Assembly: GCA_016215555.1 (NCBI GenBank)
Contig: JACRJC010000004.1
Span: forward strand, 1 to 64,000
DNA from: Rhodospirillales bacterium
GTDB lineage: Bacteria; Pseudomonadota; Alphaproteobacteria; Rhodospirillales; WMHbin7
DNA length: 64,000 bases
Direction: 5' to 3'
Below are positions 16,557-25,080 of this stretch, one piece after another. The number at the start of each line of letters is the position of its first letter. The stretch's first letter is position 1. The notes under the pieces are model-generated. The model did not search any database. It was not told the origin of the DNA and saw nothing but the letters and a program-made list of their open reading frames with translations. A program made the position numbers and the translations under genes.

Positions 16557-17618
16557 ATGGATTCCCGGCTGGCGGCTTTGTTCGCCATCTGGCGCAAGGC
16601 CTTTCTGCCCTTGGGCCGCATCGACGATCCCTTGTCCGTCTTCGCCGGCCATGCCGGCCATCTGCTGGTCATCGACCCCGAGGGCGAGCGCCATCGCTAC
16701 AGCCATTACGGCCAGGCTTTCGCCCGGGCCTTCGGAACCGACCTGACCGGCCAGATCATCGATCTGGTGCCCACCGAAATCCTGCCCGTCGATCGGCGCG
16801 GCATTCTTGACTTCGAATACACCTTCGCCCGATCGGCCAAGCGCCCGCTTTGGCGCGCCCATACCGGTCAGTTCGCGGACGACAAAACGCAAACCTGGCA
16901 GCGTCTGGTCCTGCCTTTGGGCCAGGACCGTTTGGCCGTCGGCGCCTACCCCGCTCAGCTTGTTCCAGAACGCCAGGAAGAAAAGCTGCTGCGCCTGGTC
17001 ATCGAACGCATGCCGGTGGTGCTGGACGACGATTTGCGCATCCAGGACCTGGCCCTGTCGCTGGCCGCCTTTTGCGACACCCAGCAACAGATGGCCGAGT
17101 TGGAAGTGCTGGCCAGTTCCGATTCCCTGACCGGGGTCGCCAATCAGCGCCATTTCCTGCATCTGGCCGGGTTGGAGCTGGATCACGCGCTGCGCATGGA
17201 ACGCGCCTTCTCGCTGCTGGCCCTGGATATCGACCATTTCAAGCGCATCAATGACGGCTACGGCCACGCCACCGGCGACGCCGCCCTGAAGGCCTTCGTC
17301 GCCGCCTGCAAGACGGCGCTGCGCGAATACGACATTCTGGGCCGCCTGGGCGGCGAGGAATTCGGCGTCGCCCTGCCCAATACCGGCGTCGAGGGCGCCA
17401 TGGTCATCGCCGAGCGCCTGCGCCAGCATGTGCAGGACATTCGCCTGCCCCTGCCCAAGGGCGAGGCGCTGGCCTTCACGGTCAGCGTCGGCGTCTGCGC
17501 CTTTCAGTTGGGCGGCGGCCAGAAGGACGTGGACATTCCGTCGATGATGGAAAAAGCCGACGCCGCGCTTTACCGCTCGAAGTCGCAAGGCCGCAACCGC
17601 GTCACCCTGGCGGAATAG
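16557..17618 (+). CDS. Diguanylate cyclase with N-terminal PAS_5-like domain
   Basis: From ATG 16557 this is a 353-residue protein. The N-terminal half (MDSRLAALFAIWRKAF through FGTDLTGQ to the VGAYPA strand) matches the alphaproteobacterial PAS_5 pattern. After a helical linker, the C-terminal GGDEF domain carries the active-site motif GGEEF and the substrate loop DIDHFKRINDGYGH, so it should make cyclic di-GMP. No EAL domain is present, and no RxxD inhibitory site was noticed. An in-frame ATG at 16446 would leave only ten bases to the divergent glycosyltransferase start, so I prefer the later start. Confidence 0.85.
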   Translation: MDSRLAALFAIWRKAFLPLGRIDDPLSVFAGHAGHLLVIDPEGERHRYSHYGQAFARAFGTDLTGQIIDLVPTEILPVDRRGILDFEYTFARSAKRPLWRAHTGQFADDKTQTWQRLVLPLGQDRLAVGAYPAQLVPERQEEKLLRLVIERMPVVLDDDLRIQDLALSLAAFCDTQQQMAELEVLASSDSLTGVANQRHFLHLAGLELDHALRMERAFSLLALDIDHFKRINDGYGHATGDAALKAFVAACKTALREYDILGRLGGEEFGVALPNTGVEGAMVIAERLRQHVQDIRLPLPKGEALAFTVSVGVCAFQLGGGQKDVDIPSMMEKADAALYRSKSQGRNRVTLAE

Positions 17619-17624
17619 CCACAA

Positions 17625-17813
17625 TTACATCGGATCGTCGTCGCGCAGCCAGCGCTTGAACATCGGGCAATTCATGGCGTGGCCGCACTGGCCGAACTCG
17701 TCGGCGCATCCGCTTTGATGCGAGCTTCGATGCCAGCTTAAACAGTCGGCGTCGGAAGCGCGCCGCGAAAGCTGAAGGACGGGAAGCGTTTGTTCTGGGG
17801 TAAAGGCATTCAT
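17625..17813 (-). CDS. Small cysteine-containing protein (62 aa)
   Basis: This 62-residue protein is preceded by a strong ribosome binding site (GAGGAGG, about seven bases upstream), which supports real translation. It contains four cysteines after residue 20 and two His-Ser/Cys clusters (SDADCLSWHRSS, CGHAMNCPMF), spaced so they could bind a metal. The C-terminus is charged (KRWLRDDDPM). It converges on the GGDEF gene. I recognise no family. Confidence 0.6.
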   Translation of the reverse strand: MNAFTPEQTLPVLQLSRRASDADCLSWHRSSHQSGCADEFGQCGHAMNCPMFKRWLRDDDPM

Positions 17814-17886
17814 GGCGCCACCTCCTCGTGGCCGACCTTGAAACAGACTGATTCTGACCGGGAAGAATGAAACTTCGATTAAGAAA

Positions 17887-17916
17887 CCCGGAAGAGGCCG
17901 GCATGCCTCTTCCGGG
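17887..17916 (-). terminator. Intrinsic terminator of the 41-aa peptide gene
   Basis: A perfect 12-bp stem, CCCGGAAGAGGC with GCCTCTTCCGGG, has a 6-base loop. Reading on the minus strand it is followed by TTTCTTAATC. It begins 17 bases past the stop of the minus-strand gene ending at 17933. Confidence 0.75.
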
Positions 17917-17932
17917 TTCTTGTCCCGACGCC

Positions 17933-18058
17933 TTACTTGGGGGAGACCGGCGTGGCCGGCTTGGCCGTCTGCGCCAGGACCGGGCCCGCCGACAGGGCGG
18001 CCCCGACAAGGGCGGCGACGGCGAAGGCGGACAGACGGCGGCGCTTCAGATTGAACAT
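17933..18058 (-). CDS. Secreted 41-aa peptide
   Basis: The ATG at 18058 has GAGGAAA about six bases upstream. The frame encodes 41 residues: a basic start (MFNLKRRRLS), a hydrophobic core (AFAVAALVGAALSAG) and a signal-peptidase-like site (VLAQ), leaving a mature tail of about 12 residues (TAKPATPVSPK). A clean terminator follows. The mature tail is short and Pro/Thr/Lys rich. No family is recognised; it may be an envelope peptide. Confidence 0.6.
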   Translation of the reverse strand: MFNLKRRRLSAFAVAALVGAALSAGPVLAQTAKPATPVSPK

Positions 18059-18242
18059 GGGGGTTTCCTCGTGATCTTGGTCGTCTCAGGCTTCCCCGGC
18101 TGGGGACGAGGACATAAGGCCATCAGAGGAGGGCGTTTTCAGGGCTCAATTATGTCGAAGCCATGGCAATAGAGGGGAAGGGCGATGACAAAGGAGCCGC
18201 GCCAAACGGCACGGCCCCCCTATTCTCTTGCGGCCTGGAAAT

Positions 18243-18626
18243 TCAGCGCCTCAATTCGATCTCGACGCCGGGCTCGCCCGAGAATTCGACCAGAATATCC
18301 TCGCCCAGAACGATGTACTGGCAGGCCAGACGGTGCGGCGGCATATGGCGGTAGGTTTCCGCCTCGTCCAGCAGCTTCTTCGACAGCTTGCCATTGACCG
18401 ACAGCGTCAGTTTTTCCTTCTCGGTCAGTTCCTGGGCCAGGGGGGGCTTGTCGCCCAGCACGGTGATCTTGACCAGACAGGAACCGCAATTGCCGTCCTC
18501 GCACTGGCAGGGAATGATGACGCCGTTCTTCTTGGCCAAGGCCAACAGCGTATGGGCATCGCCCGCCACGGCGTAAACCGTGACATCCTTGTCCAGGGTG
18601 GGGGCGGAAAAGGTAACGTTCGGCAT
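18243..18626 (-). CDS. 2Fe-2S ferredoxin, Shethna protein II (FeSII) type
   Basis: This 127-residue protein has cysteines arranged CQCEDGNCGSC plus a distant LACQ, the plant-type 2Fe-2S pattern. The overall sequence (GNCGSCLVKIT, RLACQYIV, ILVEFSGEPG) closely follows Azotobacter Shethna protein II. That protein binds nitrogenase under oxygen stress and protects it reversibly. A GAGG Shine-Dalgarno supports the ATG at 18626. No nif genes are visible here, so a protective role is inferred from the family. Confidence 0.85.
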   Translation of the reverse strand: MPNVTFSAPTLDKDVTVYAVAGDAHTLLALAKKNGVIIPCQCEDGNCGSCLVKITVLGDKPPLAQELTEKEKLTLSVNGKLSKKLLDEAETYRHMPPHRLACQYIVLGEDILVEFSGEPGVEIELRR

Positions 18627-18777
18627 GGGAGACCTCTATCGGTACAATGTTGCCCAGTCCAGAACGACCATAAAATGGTCACTACCCGCATGCGGATTAT
18701 AGTTTGAGCAAACCCCCTTCCGTCAACGCAAAACAGCCGATGGTTCGAGGCAAGCCTGCAAAATGCGCGAAACGGAT

Positions 18778-21003
18778 TTAGCTCGGGGGAAGGCAGGATT
18801 TCGAGACAACTCCCTGACAGGACAAGGGAAGCGTAAAGAGGAAAGTGCTGCCCACCCCCGGCTCCCCCTCCACCCAAATCCTTCCGCCGTGCCGCTCGAC
18901 GATCTTCTTGCACAGGGCCAGGCCGATGCCGGTCCCCTCATACTGGCTTTGGGAATGCAGGCGCTGGAAAATGGCGAAAATCCGATCCCGATGCTCGGGC
19001 GGGATGCCGATGCCGTTATCCTCAACAAAAAGGGTGCAAACATCATCCCCGCCGCGAGAGCCGATGCGGACCTTGGCTGGGCGGTCGGGAAAGCGGTATT
19101 TCAAAGCGTTGGCGATCAGATTCTGGAACAGACGCGCCAGTTCGTCGCGGTCGCCGCGAACCACCGGCAGGCCATCCGACACCAGGACGTCGGCCTGCAA
19201 TTGTTCGATCAAGGGGCCGAGATCGACCAGCACCTCCTTCATGACCCCATTCAGATCGACAGGGCGGAAAGGTTCCTTCGAACGACCAATGCGCGAATAA
19301 TCCAGCAAGTGATTGATCATCCGGTCCATGCGCTGGGCGCCGTCCCTGGCGAAGCCGATGAATTCGCGGGCCTCGTCATTCAGCTTGCCGGCATATTTCT
19401 TTTCCAGAAGCGTGACGAAGCTGCTGACCATGCGCAAAGGTTCGCGCAAATCATGTGACGCAGCATAGGCGAACTGCTCGAGTTCCATATTCGACCGCTT
19501 CAGTTCGGCCTCCATCTCGATCCGCTTGCCGATGCCATGAAAGACCAATGCGGCTCCTGCAATTCTGCCCTCGAACATCAAGGGCGCCACGGCATATTCC
19601 ACCGGCACGCGCCGCCCGCCCGGACCTTCAAAGCTTTCGTCGGAAGCGCGGCGAACCTCGCCATCTTGCAGGGTTTGACGGATGGCGCAGACGCCTTGCG
19701 TGCAAAGCAGACCATTCGCCAAGCGATGCCTGCAGGCTTCAACCGTCGTCAGGCCCAGCATGTCTTGCGCCGACGAATATCCCAGCAAGGCCGCCGCCTC
19801 GGGATTGGCGAAGGTTATCTTGTCATCCGCGCCGATGCCGACAATCCCTTCGGCTGCCGTTTTCAAGACCAGCTCCAACCGGGCCGCCGTCGCCCGCTGC
19901 ACGGCCACGCTGGTGCGAAGCTCGACCATGCTCGCCTCTGCCCGGGATTGAGACAGAACCAGTTCCGCCATGGTTCGATTCAGACGCTTCCAGGCCAGCA
20001 ACAACAAGGCGGTGGAAAGAAGCAGAAAGGCCGCGAACACCGTGAAAACGGACAGCGCGATCTTGGTTTGCCTGTGCCATGAAGTCAGGTAATCCTGCTC
20101 GGCCAAGCCAACGCTGATGTAGAGCGGATGGTTTTCAAGCTTCTTGAGCGAGAAAGTACGAGTTATGCCGTCCAAGGTGCCGATGGTGGAAAAGCTGGCC
20201 TTGGTCTTGCCCACGTTCATGATGTCGATGAGCTGGGGCGAGGACAGCACGCGCCCGATATAGCCGGCATGCTCTTCCGGCGACGGGTGCCGGGCGATGA
20301 CCGACCTAGCGCCGTCGATCAGGGTTACTGTGCCGTTGGGTCCAACATCGACCTTGGAAAAAATTCTGTTGAAATAATCCAGGGCAATGCTCGCACTGAC
20401 GATGCCCGCGAAGGATCCATCTTGATTCGTCAACCGCCTGGAAAGCGGCAGCACCCAACGCCTCGAAATCCGCGCCATCACCGGCGCCCCGAAAACAAGG
20501 CCCGCCCCGGCATCATCTCTTTGCTTCGTGAAGTATAGGCTATCTGACACATTGGCAGGCGCCGATTCCCGCACGCCGGGCCCATAGCGCATATTTCCCG
20601 CCTCGTCAGCCGCGCCCAGGCTGATGATTTGCGGCAACAACGCTTGTCGCCGAGTAAGAAACGTATTCAAGACGGCAGGGTTTATCTTTCCCGTCTCTTG
20701 CTGATGGCCGATTTCCCAGACCGCCGAAAGCATGACCATATCGACTTCGCGGATAGCGCTGCTCAGATAAACTTCCAGGATCTCGGTTTGGCTTTGCGAC
20801 GCGCTTTCGGCCTTCGCCTTCTCCTGCTCAAGGCTTCCACTGAGCAGAATGAAGAGAAAGACCCCCAACGACAGCAAGGTGACGGAAACAAAAAAAACAA
20901 CCGGCGCGAAGCTCTTGCCGAGCGAAGCCGCACCCCTTGGGGCTTGAAGCAGGCCGCCCTTCCGACCCTTGCGCGCCCCGTCGGCATTTGACGAGCCGTC
21001 CAT
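18778..21003 (-). CDS. Membrane sensor histidine kinase with Cache-like and PAS domains
   Basis: This 741-residue protein has two membrane helices (about residues 32-57 and 320-345) bracketing a periplasmic Cache-like sensor region. A PAS domain follows (about 390-500, including NPEAAALLGYS), then HisKA with the phospho-acceptor His in FAYAASHDLREPL, and a HATPase domain with N box (NLIANALKYRF), G1 (DNGIGIP) and G2 (GTGIGLAL). The HisKA/HATPase half resembles phytochrome-type kinases. A GAGGGA site precedes the ATG. No response regulator is adjacent, so it is an orphan kinase here. Confidence 0.9.
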   Translation of the reverse strand: MDGSSNADGARKGRKGGLLQAPRGAASLGKSFAPVVFFVSVTLLSLGVFLFILLSGSLEQEKAKAESASQSQTEILEVYLSSAIREVDMVMLSAVWEIGHQQETGKINPAVLNTFLTRRQALLPQIISLGAADEAGNMRYGPGVRESAPANVSDSLYFTKQRDDAGAGLVFGAPVMARISRRWVLPLSRRLTNQDGSFAGIVSASIALDYFNRIFSKVDVGPNGTVTLIDGARSVIARHPSPEEHAGYIGRVLSSPQLIDIMNVGKTKASFSTIGTLDGITRTFSLKKLENHPLYISVGLAEQDYLTSWHRQTKIALSVFTVFAAFLLLSTALLLLAWKRLNRTMAELVLSQSRAEASMVELRTSVAVQRATAARLELVLKTAAEGIVGIGADDKITFANPEAAALLGYSSAQDMLGLTTVEACRHRLANGLLCTQGVCAIRQTLQDGEVRRASDESFEGPGGRRVPVEYAVAPLMFEGRIAGAALVFHGIGKRIEMEAELKRSNMELEQFAYAASHDLREPLRMVSSFVTLLEKKYAGKLNDEAREFIGFARDGAQRMDRMINHLLDYSRIGRSKEPFRPVDLNGVMKEVLVDLGPLIEQLQADVLVSDGLPVVRGDRDELARLFQNLIANALKYRFPDRPAKVRIGSRGGDDVCTLFVEDNGIGIPPEHRDRIFAIFQRLHSQSQYEGTGIGLALCKKIVERHGGRIWVEGEPGVGSTFLFTLPLSCQGVVSKSCLPPS

Positions 21004-21165
21004 GATCCCTCGATCGCCCGGCTAATTATAGACTCCAGGCTGATGCTTGTTTCATATATTTGTTACTGAGTTTACTTCTTCTGGCAACATGAATTTACAT
21101 GAATTTACGGAATCCAATGGGATATCTATTTTCGCCATACACGGAATGCGGTGGACTCGAAAAGT

Positions 21166-21594
21166 TTATTTCCCCTCTTTCGTTCGCTGGTGGCGCGTGC
21201 TGGCGATCTCGTCCAGCACATGCTGCTCCTTGCGGTTGGCTTCTTCCAGTTCGCGCTTGGCCCGGTTCTTCTCGACCTCCTCCACGGTCTTCAGATCCTT
21301 GTACGCCTCGGCCAGCCGGTCCTGGGCGGCGCTGATTTCCTTGGCGACGGCGGCCATCAGGCGCAGCAGCTTGGCCTTGTTGTCGAGATAGCGCTGGGCG
21401 TAATTGCCATAGCCGAAGCCGGCCAGCGTGGGGTCTTCGGCCGCCGCTTTCTGCTCGTCCAGCAATTCCCGTTCCAGCCGGTGCAAAAGCGAGCGCAACT
21501 CGCCCTCGCGGGTCAGCAGCACGCCCAGCTCGCGCCGGCGTTCGTCCACCGTCCATTTGTTGAGACGGATAAGGGTTTTGAGTTTCTTGGCCAT
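21166..21594 (-). CDS. fliJ: Flagellar export chaperone FliJ
   Basis: This 142-residue, highly charged, almost wholly alpha-helical protein has long coiled-coil runs (RELGVLLTREGELRSLLHRL, EANRKEQHVLDEI), as in FliJ. It lies five bases downstream of fliI, the standard neighbour. FliJ forms the central stalk of the FliI ATPase ring and escorts export chaperones. The family has weak sequence identity, so the call rests on size, coiled coil and position. Confidence 0.82.
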   Translation of the reverse strand: MAKKLKTLIRLNKWTVDERRRELGVLLTREGELRSLLHRLERELLDEQKAAAEDPTLAGFGYGNYAQRYLDNKAKLLRLMAAVAKEISAAQDRLAEAYKDLKTVEEVEKNRAKRELEEANRKEQHVLDEIASTRHQRTKEGK

Positions 21595-21599
21595 GGCGG

Positions 21600-22922
21600 C
21601 TATTGCGCCAGGATTTCAGCCAATTGCAGATAGCCGCTGGCCAGATCGGCGGCTTCCCTCTTGCCCTGGGCCAGGAATCCCTCGATCGATCCGTAATATT
21701 TGATGGCTTCATCGACCGCCGGGTCCGAGCCCTTGCGGTAAGCGCCCAGGCGGATCAGTTCGGCCATGTCCTCATAGGTCGCCAGCAGGCGCCGGGCCCG
21801 GCTGACCACGGCATTCTCATCGTCGGAATTGCAGCCCGGCATGGTGCGGCTCACACTGCGCAGGATATTGATGGCGGGATAGCGGCCCCGTTCGGCGATG
21901 GCGCGGTCGAGCACGATATGGCCGTCCAGGATGGCCCGCACGGCGTCCGAGATCGGTTCATTGGTGTCGTCGCCCTCGACCAGAACGGTGAACAGGCCGG
22001 TGATATTGCCTTGTCCCGGACCGCCGGGCCCGGCGCGTTCCAGCAATTTCGGCAATTCGGCGAAGACCGAGGGCGTATAGCCCTTGCTGGCTGGGGGCTC
22101 GCCCGCCGACAGGCTGATTTCGCGCTGGGCCATGGCGAAGCGGGTGACGGAATCCATCAGGCACAGCACGTCATTGCCCAGATCGCGGTAATATTCGGCC
22201 ACCGCCATGGTCACATAGGCGGCCTGGCGGCGCATCAGGGGCGATTCGTCCGACGTGGCAACCACCACCACCGAACGTTTCAGGCCTTCCTCGCCCAGAT
22301 CGTCCTCGATGAATTCGCGGGCCTCGCGCCCGCGCTCGCCGATCAGGCCGACGACGCTGACCTGGGCCTTGGTATGTTTGGCCATCATCGAAAGCACACT
22401 GGATTTGCCGACACCCGAGCCCGCGAAAATGCCCATGCGCTGGCCCCGGCAGCAGGTCAGGAAGGTGTTGATGGCCCGGATGCCCAGATCGATCTTGCCG
22501 GCCACGCGGCTGCGCGAATGGGCGGGCGGGGGGCGGTTGTGGATGGGATAGGGCTTCTCGCCGCCCGGCAGCGGCCCCTTGCCATCGACCGGCTCGCCCA
22601 TGGCGTTGATGACCCGGCCCAGCCAGGAAGGGTCGGGATACAGGACCGGCTCGGCATTGGCCACCTCGACCCGGCAGCCCAGCCCCACCCCGTCCAGGGC
22701 CGAGAAGGGCATCAGCAGGGCCCGGCCCTCCCGGAAGCCCACCACCTCGCAGGTGACCATCCGATTCGCGCGGGCCACGATCTGGCAGCGGTCGCCCACC
22801 GACAGATTGTTCTGGACGCCGCCGATCTCGACCAACATGCCCTGAACAGCCGTAACCCGGCCATAAATCTGGTGTTCTGGCACCCTGTCGATGTCGTTTA
22901 AGAGGTTACGTAGCAGGACCAT
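21600..22922 (-). CDS. fliI: Flagellum-specific ATP synthase FliI
   Basis: This 440-residue F1-beta-like ATPase of the flagellar type III export apparatus has Walker [11 protein letters not shown], Walker B-like [13 protein letters not shown] and the conserved [11 protein letters not shown] segment. Its length is normal for the family. It is transcribed divergently from ctrA across a 70-base region rich in TTAA motifs, consistent with the CtrA control of flagellar genes known in Caulobacter. Confidence 0.96.
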   Translation of the reverse strand: MVLLRNLLNDIDRVPEHQIYGRVTAVQGMLVEIGGVQNNLSVGDRCQIVARANRMVTCEVVGFREGRALLMPFSALDGVGLGCRVEVANAEPVLYPDPSWLGRVINAMGEPVDGKGPLPGGEKPYPIHNRPPPAHSRSRVAGKIDLGIRAINTFLTCCRGQRMGIFAGSGVGKSSVLSMMAKHTKAQVSVVGLIGERGREAREFIEDDLGEEGLKRSVVVVATSDESPLMRRQAAYVTMAVAEYYRDLGNDVLCLMDSVTRFAMAQREISLSAGEPPASKGYTPSVFAELPKLLERAGPGGPGQGNITGLFTVLVEGDDTNEPISDAVRAILDGHIVLDRAIAERGRYPAINILRSVSRTMPGCNSDDENAVVSRARRLLATYEDMAELIRLGAYRKGSDPAVDEAIKYYGSIEGFLAQGKREAADLASGYLQLAEILAQ

Positions 22923-22943
22923 GGGAATCCGCAGCTTGAACAG

Positions 22944-22977
22944 TTAACAATCTCGGCTTAAGGTTAATATATCTTAA
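22944..22977. promoter_or_regulatory. Cluster of TTAA half-sites between fliI and ctrA
   Basis: Four TTAA half-sites lie at 22944-22947, 22958-22961, 22964-22967 and 22974-22977. CtrA boxes are TTAA-N7-TTAA. The spacings here are 10, 2 and 6, so none is a perfect box. The density in this short divergent promoter suggests CtrA autoregulation and control of fliI. Confidence 0.4.
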
Positions 22978-22992
22978 AAGGGGGGCCAGGGC

Positions 22993-23679
22993 ATGCGCGT
23001 CTTGTTGGTGGAAGACGATCCCGCGACCAGCAAAAGCATCGAACTGATGCTAAAGAGCGAGGGCATGGTGGTGGACGCCGCCGGTCTGGGCGAGGACGGC
23101 CTCGATATCGCCAAGCTTTACGACTACGACATCGTCATCCTGGATCTGTTGCTGCCCGACATGGACGGGTTCGAAGTCCTGCGCCGCCTGCGCGCCAACA
23201 AGGTGGAAACCCCGGTCCTGATTCTGACCGGACTGGCCGACACCGACCGCAAGGTGAAGGGACTTTCCGGCGGCGCCGACGACTATCTGACCAAGCCTTT
23301 CGACAAGGGCGAGCTGATCGCCCGCCTGCAGGCCATCGTGCGCCGGGCAAAGGGCCACGCCCAGTCGGTGATCCATACCGGCAAGCTGGCGGTCAATCTG
23401 GAAAGCCGGGTCGCCACCGTCAATAACGAGCCCTTGAAACTGACCGGCAAGGAATACGGCATCCTGGAATTGCTCAGCCTGCGCAAGGGCGCCACGCTGA
23501 CCAAGGAAACCTTCCTCAATCATCTGTATGGCGGCATCGACGAGCCGGAACTGAAGATCATCGACGTCTTCATCTGCAAGCTGCGCAAGAAACTGGCCCA
23601 GGCCACCGGCGGCGACAGCTATATCGAAACCGTCTGGGGGCGCGGCTATGTGCTGCGCGATCCCGACGATAAGGGATAG
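22993..23679 (+). CDS. ctrA: Cell-cycle response regulator CtrA
   Basis: This 228-residue OmpR-type regulator has a receiver domain (about residues 1-118) with the acidic pocket (EDD) and phospho-acceptor Asp51. The winged-helix DNA-binding domain contains the CtrA hallmarks [17 protein letters not shown] and [20 protein letters not shown]. In Alphaproteobacteria CtrA controls cell cycle, division or motility genes, and in Rhodospirillales mainly flagella and chemotaxis. The divergent fliI gene fits this. It starts at ATG 22993 after a GGGGG-rich stretch. Confidence 0.96.
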   Translation: MRVLLVEDDPATSKSIELMLKSEGMVVDAAGLGEDGLDIAKLYDYDIVILDLLLPDMDGFEVLRRLRANKVETPVLILTGLADTDRKVKGLSGGADDYLTKPFDKGELIARLQAIVRRAKGHAQSVIHTGKLAVNLESRVATVNNEPLKLTGKEYGILELLSLRKGATLTKETFLNHLYGGIDEPELKIIDVFICKLRKKLAQATGGDSYIETVWGRGYVLRDPDDKG

Positions 23680-23686
23680 TTTTTGC

Positions 23687-23788
23687 CCTCATCCTTCGAG
23701 ACGGCCCTCCGGGCCTCCTCAGGATGAGGCTTGAGTCAAATTTCTAGCGTCCTCATCCTGAGGAGCGAAGCGTCTCGAAGGATGGGGA
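23687..23788. repeat. Pair of inverted palindromic repeat units
   Basis: Unit 1 (23687-23729) reads CCTCATCC-TTCGAGAC-loop-CTCAGGATGAGG. Unit 2 (23751-23788) is the same sequence in opposite orientation (CCTCATCCTGAGGAG ... CTCGAAGGATG). Each unit is itself a hairpin. This resembles a palindromic repeat common in alphaproteobacterial intergenic regions. It separates ctrA from the glycosyltransferase gene and may act as a terminator. Confidence 0.85.
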
Positions 23789-23814
23789 TGCCTGCTTTGA
23801 ACCGTCATCCGGAC

Positions 23815-24996
23815 ATGTCCCTCCCCATCGTCATCAATTGGCAGGCCGGCACCGGTTCGGGCTGGGGGCTGTACGGATTCAATCTTGCCCTGCATCTGAT
23901 GTCGCAGGGGCGCGAAGTCTCGCTTCTCTGGCCGCCCTCCGATGCACAGGCTCCGCCCCTGGAAAGCCGCCTTTTCCAGGCGGTGGCGCACCGATCCGCC
24001 GAGTTGCAGAACCGCTTCCGGGCCTTGGGCGAAGGTCAATGCCTGGAGCTGCAAGCCACTTTGCTGCATGGGCTGGGCGAGGAATTGCTGCCCCCCCCCA
24101 TGGGCGGGCGCGAAGTGCGGGGAACCAGGAATTTCGGCATCACCTTTTTCGTCGATCCGGCGCTGGGGGACCAGGCCCGCGCCATCGGCCATGGACTGGA
24201 CGGCGTCATCGCCGGCTCGACCTGGAACGCCGTGCTGCTGGAAGCGGCAGGGGTGCCCGGCGTTTCGCTGGTCATCCAGGGCATCGACACCAGCACCTTC
24301 TCGCCCGCTCCCAAGGCCGGCTTGCTGCCCGGCCGTTTCGTGATCTTCTCGGGCGGCAAGCTGGAATTTCGGAAGGGCCAGGATATCGTGCTGGCCGCCT
24401 TCAACATCTTCAAGCGGCGCCATCCCGAGGCCCTATTGCTGGCGGCCTGGCACAATGGCTGGGCCAAATCGGCGGCCAGCATCAGCCTGTCTCCGCATGG
24501 CGTTCCCGCCCTACCTTTGAACGCCAACGAAGCCCCTGATATGCAGGCCTGGCTGGCGCTTCAGGGATTTGGGCCGGAGGACGTGATTCTGCTGCCCGAT
24601 CTGCCCAATTTCCAGATGGCGGCGATGATGCGCGAGGCCGATCTGGCGGTTTTTCCCAACCGCTGCGAGCCCGGCACCAATCTGGTGGCGATGGAGGCGA
24701 TGGCGCTGGGCCTGCCCACCATTCTGTCGGCCAACAGCGGGCATCTCGATTTTTGCGACGCCAAGATCGCCTATGTGCTTTCAAAGCAGGGAAAAGTGCA
24801 GGACGTGCCCTTCCATCGCTCGACCGCAGGCTGGGGAGAAAGCTCGGTCGAGGAATTGCTGGCGGCGATGGAGCGCGCCTATCAAAAGCGCGACGAGGCG
24901 ATGGCGCTGGGCAAGGCGGCGGCGGCGAGATTGGCCGAATTCAGTTGGACCCGGCAATTGGACCAGTTGATGGCGATTATTGATGCGGACAGCTAG
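23815..24996 (+). CDS. Glycosyltransferase, GT4-like
   Basis: This protein of about 393 residues has a GT-B fold. The N-terminal domain starts SLPIVINWQAGTGSGWGLYG; the donor domain has VIFSGGKLEFRKGQDI and the family signature NRCEPGTNLVAMEAMALG. It probably builds a surface or flagellar glycan. An earlier ATG at 23788 adds nine residues but directly abuts the repeat, and the region before it is repeat sequence, so starts further upstream are rejected. It converges on the hemerythrin receptor gene, with repeat copy 2 between them. Confidence 0.82.
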   Translation: MSLPIVINWQAGTGSGWGLYGFNLALHLMSQGREVSLLWPPSDAQAPPLESRLFQAVAHRSAELQNRFRALGEGQCLELQATLLHGLGEELLPPPMGGREVRGTRNFGITFFVDPALGDQARAIGHGLDGVIAGSTWNAVLLEAAGVPGVSLVIQGIDTSTFSPAPKAGLLPGRFVIFSGGKLEFRKGQDIVLAAFNIFKRRHPEALLLAAWHNGWAKSAASISLSPHGVPALPLNANEAPDMQAWLALQGFGPEDVILLPDLPNFQMAAMMREADLAVFPNRCEPGTNLVAMEAMALGLPTILSANSGHLDFCDAKIAYVLSKQGKVQDVPFHRSTAGWGESSVEELLAAMERAYQKRDEAMALGKAAAARLAEFSWTRQLDQLMAIIDADS

Positions 24997-25002
24997 CCAG
25001 CC

Positions 25003-25080
25003 AAAACAAATAGGCAGATTCACGCGCGAAACCTGAGCCGTATAATGGCTCAGGTTTCTTCCGATCTGCTCTGCTAGGCC
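25003..25080. repeat. Dispersed palindromic repeat, copy 2
   Basis: This is the same unit as at 10335-10412. The stem is GAAACCTGAGCC (25028-25039) with GGCTCAGGTTTC (25047-25058), perfectly paired around GTATAAT. The outer arms GCAGAT (25014-25019) and ATCTGC also pair. A short CT-GCT insertion precedes the final TAGGCC. The receptor gene's TAG stop (25074-25076) falls inside the conserved end of the repeat. Confidence 0.9.

Noticed and set aside
23731-23814. Longer N-terminus for the glycosyltransferase
   Set aside because: Most of those codons lie in the palindromic repeat and the alternative ATG has no better ribosome binding site.
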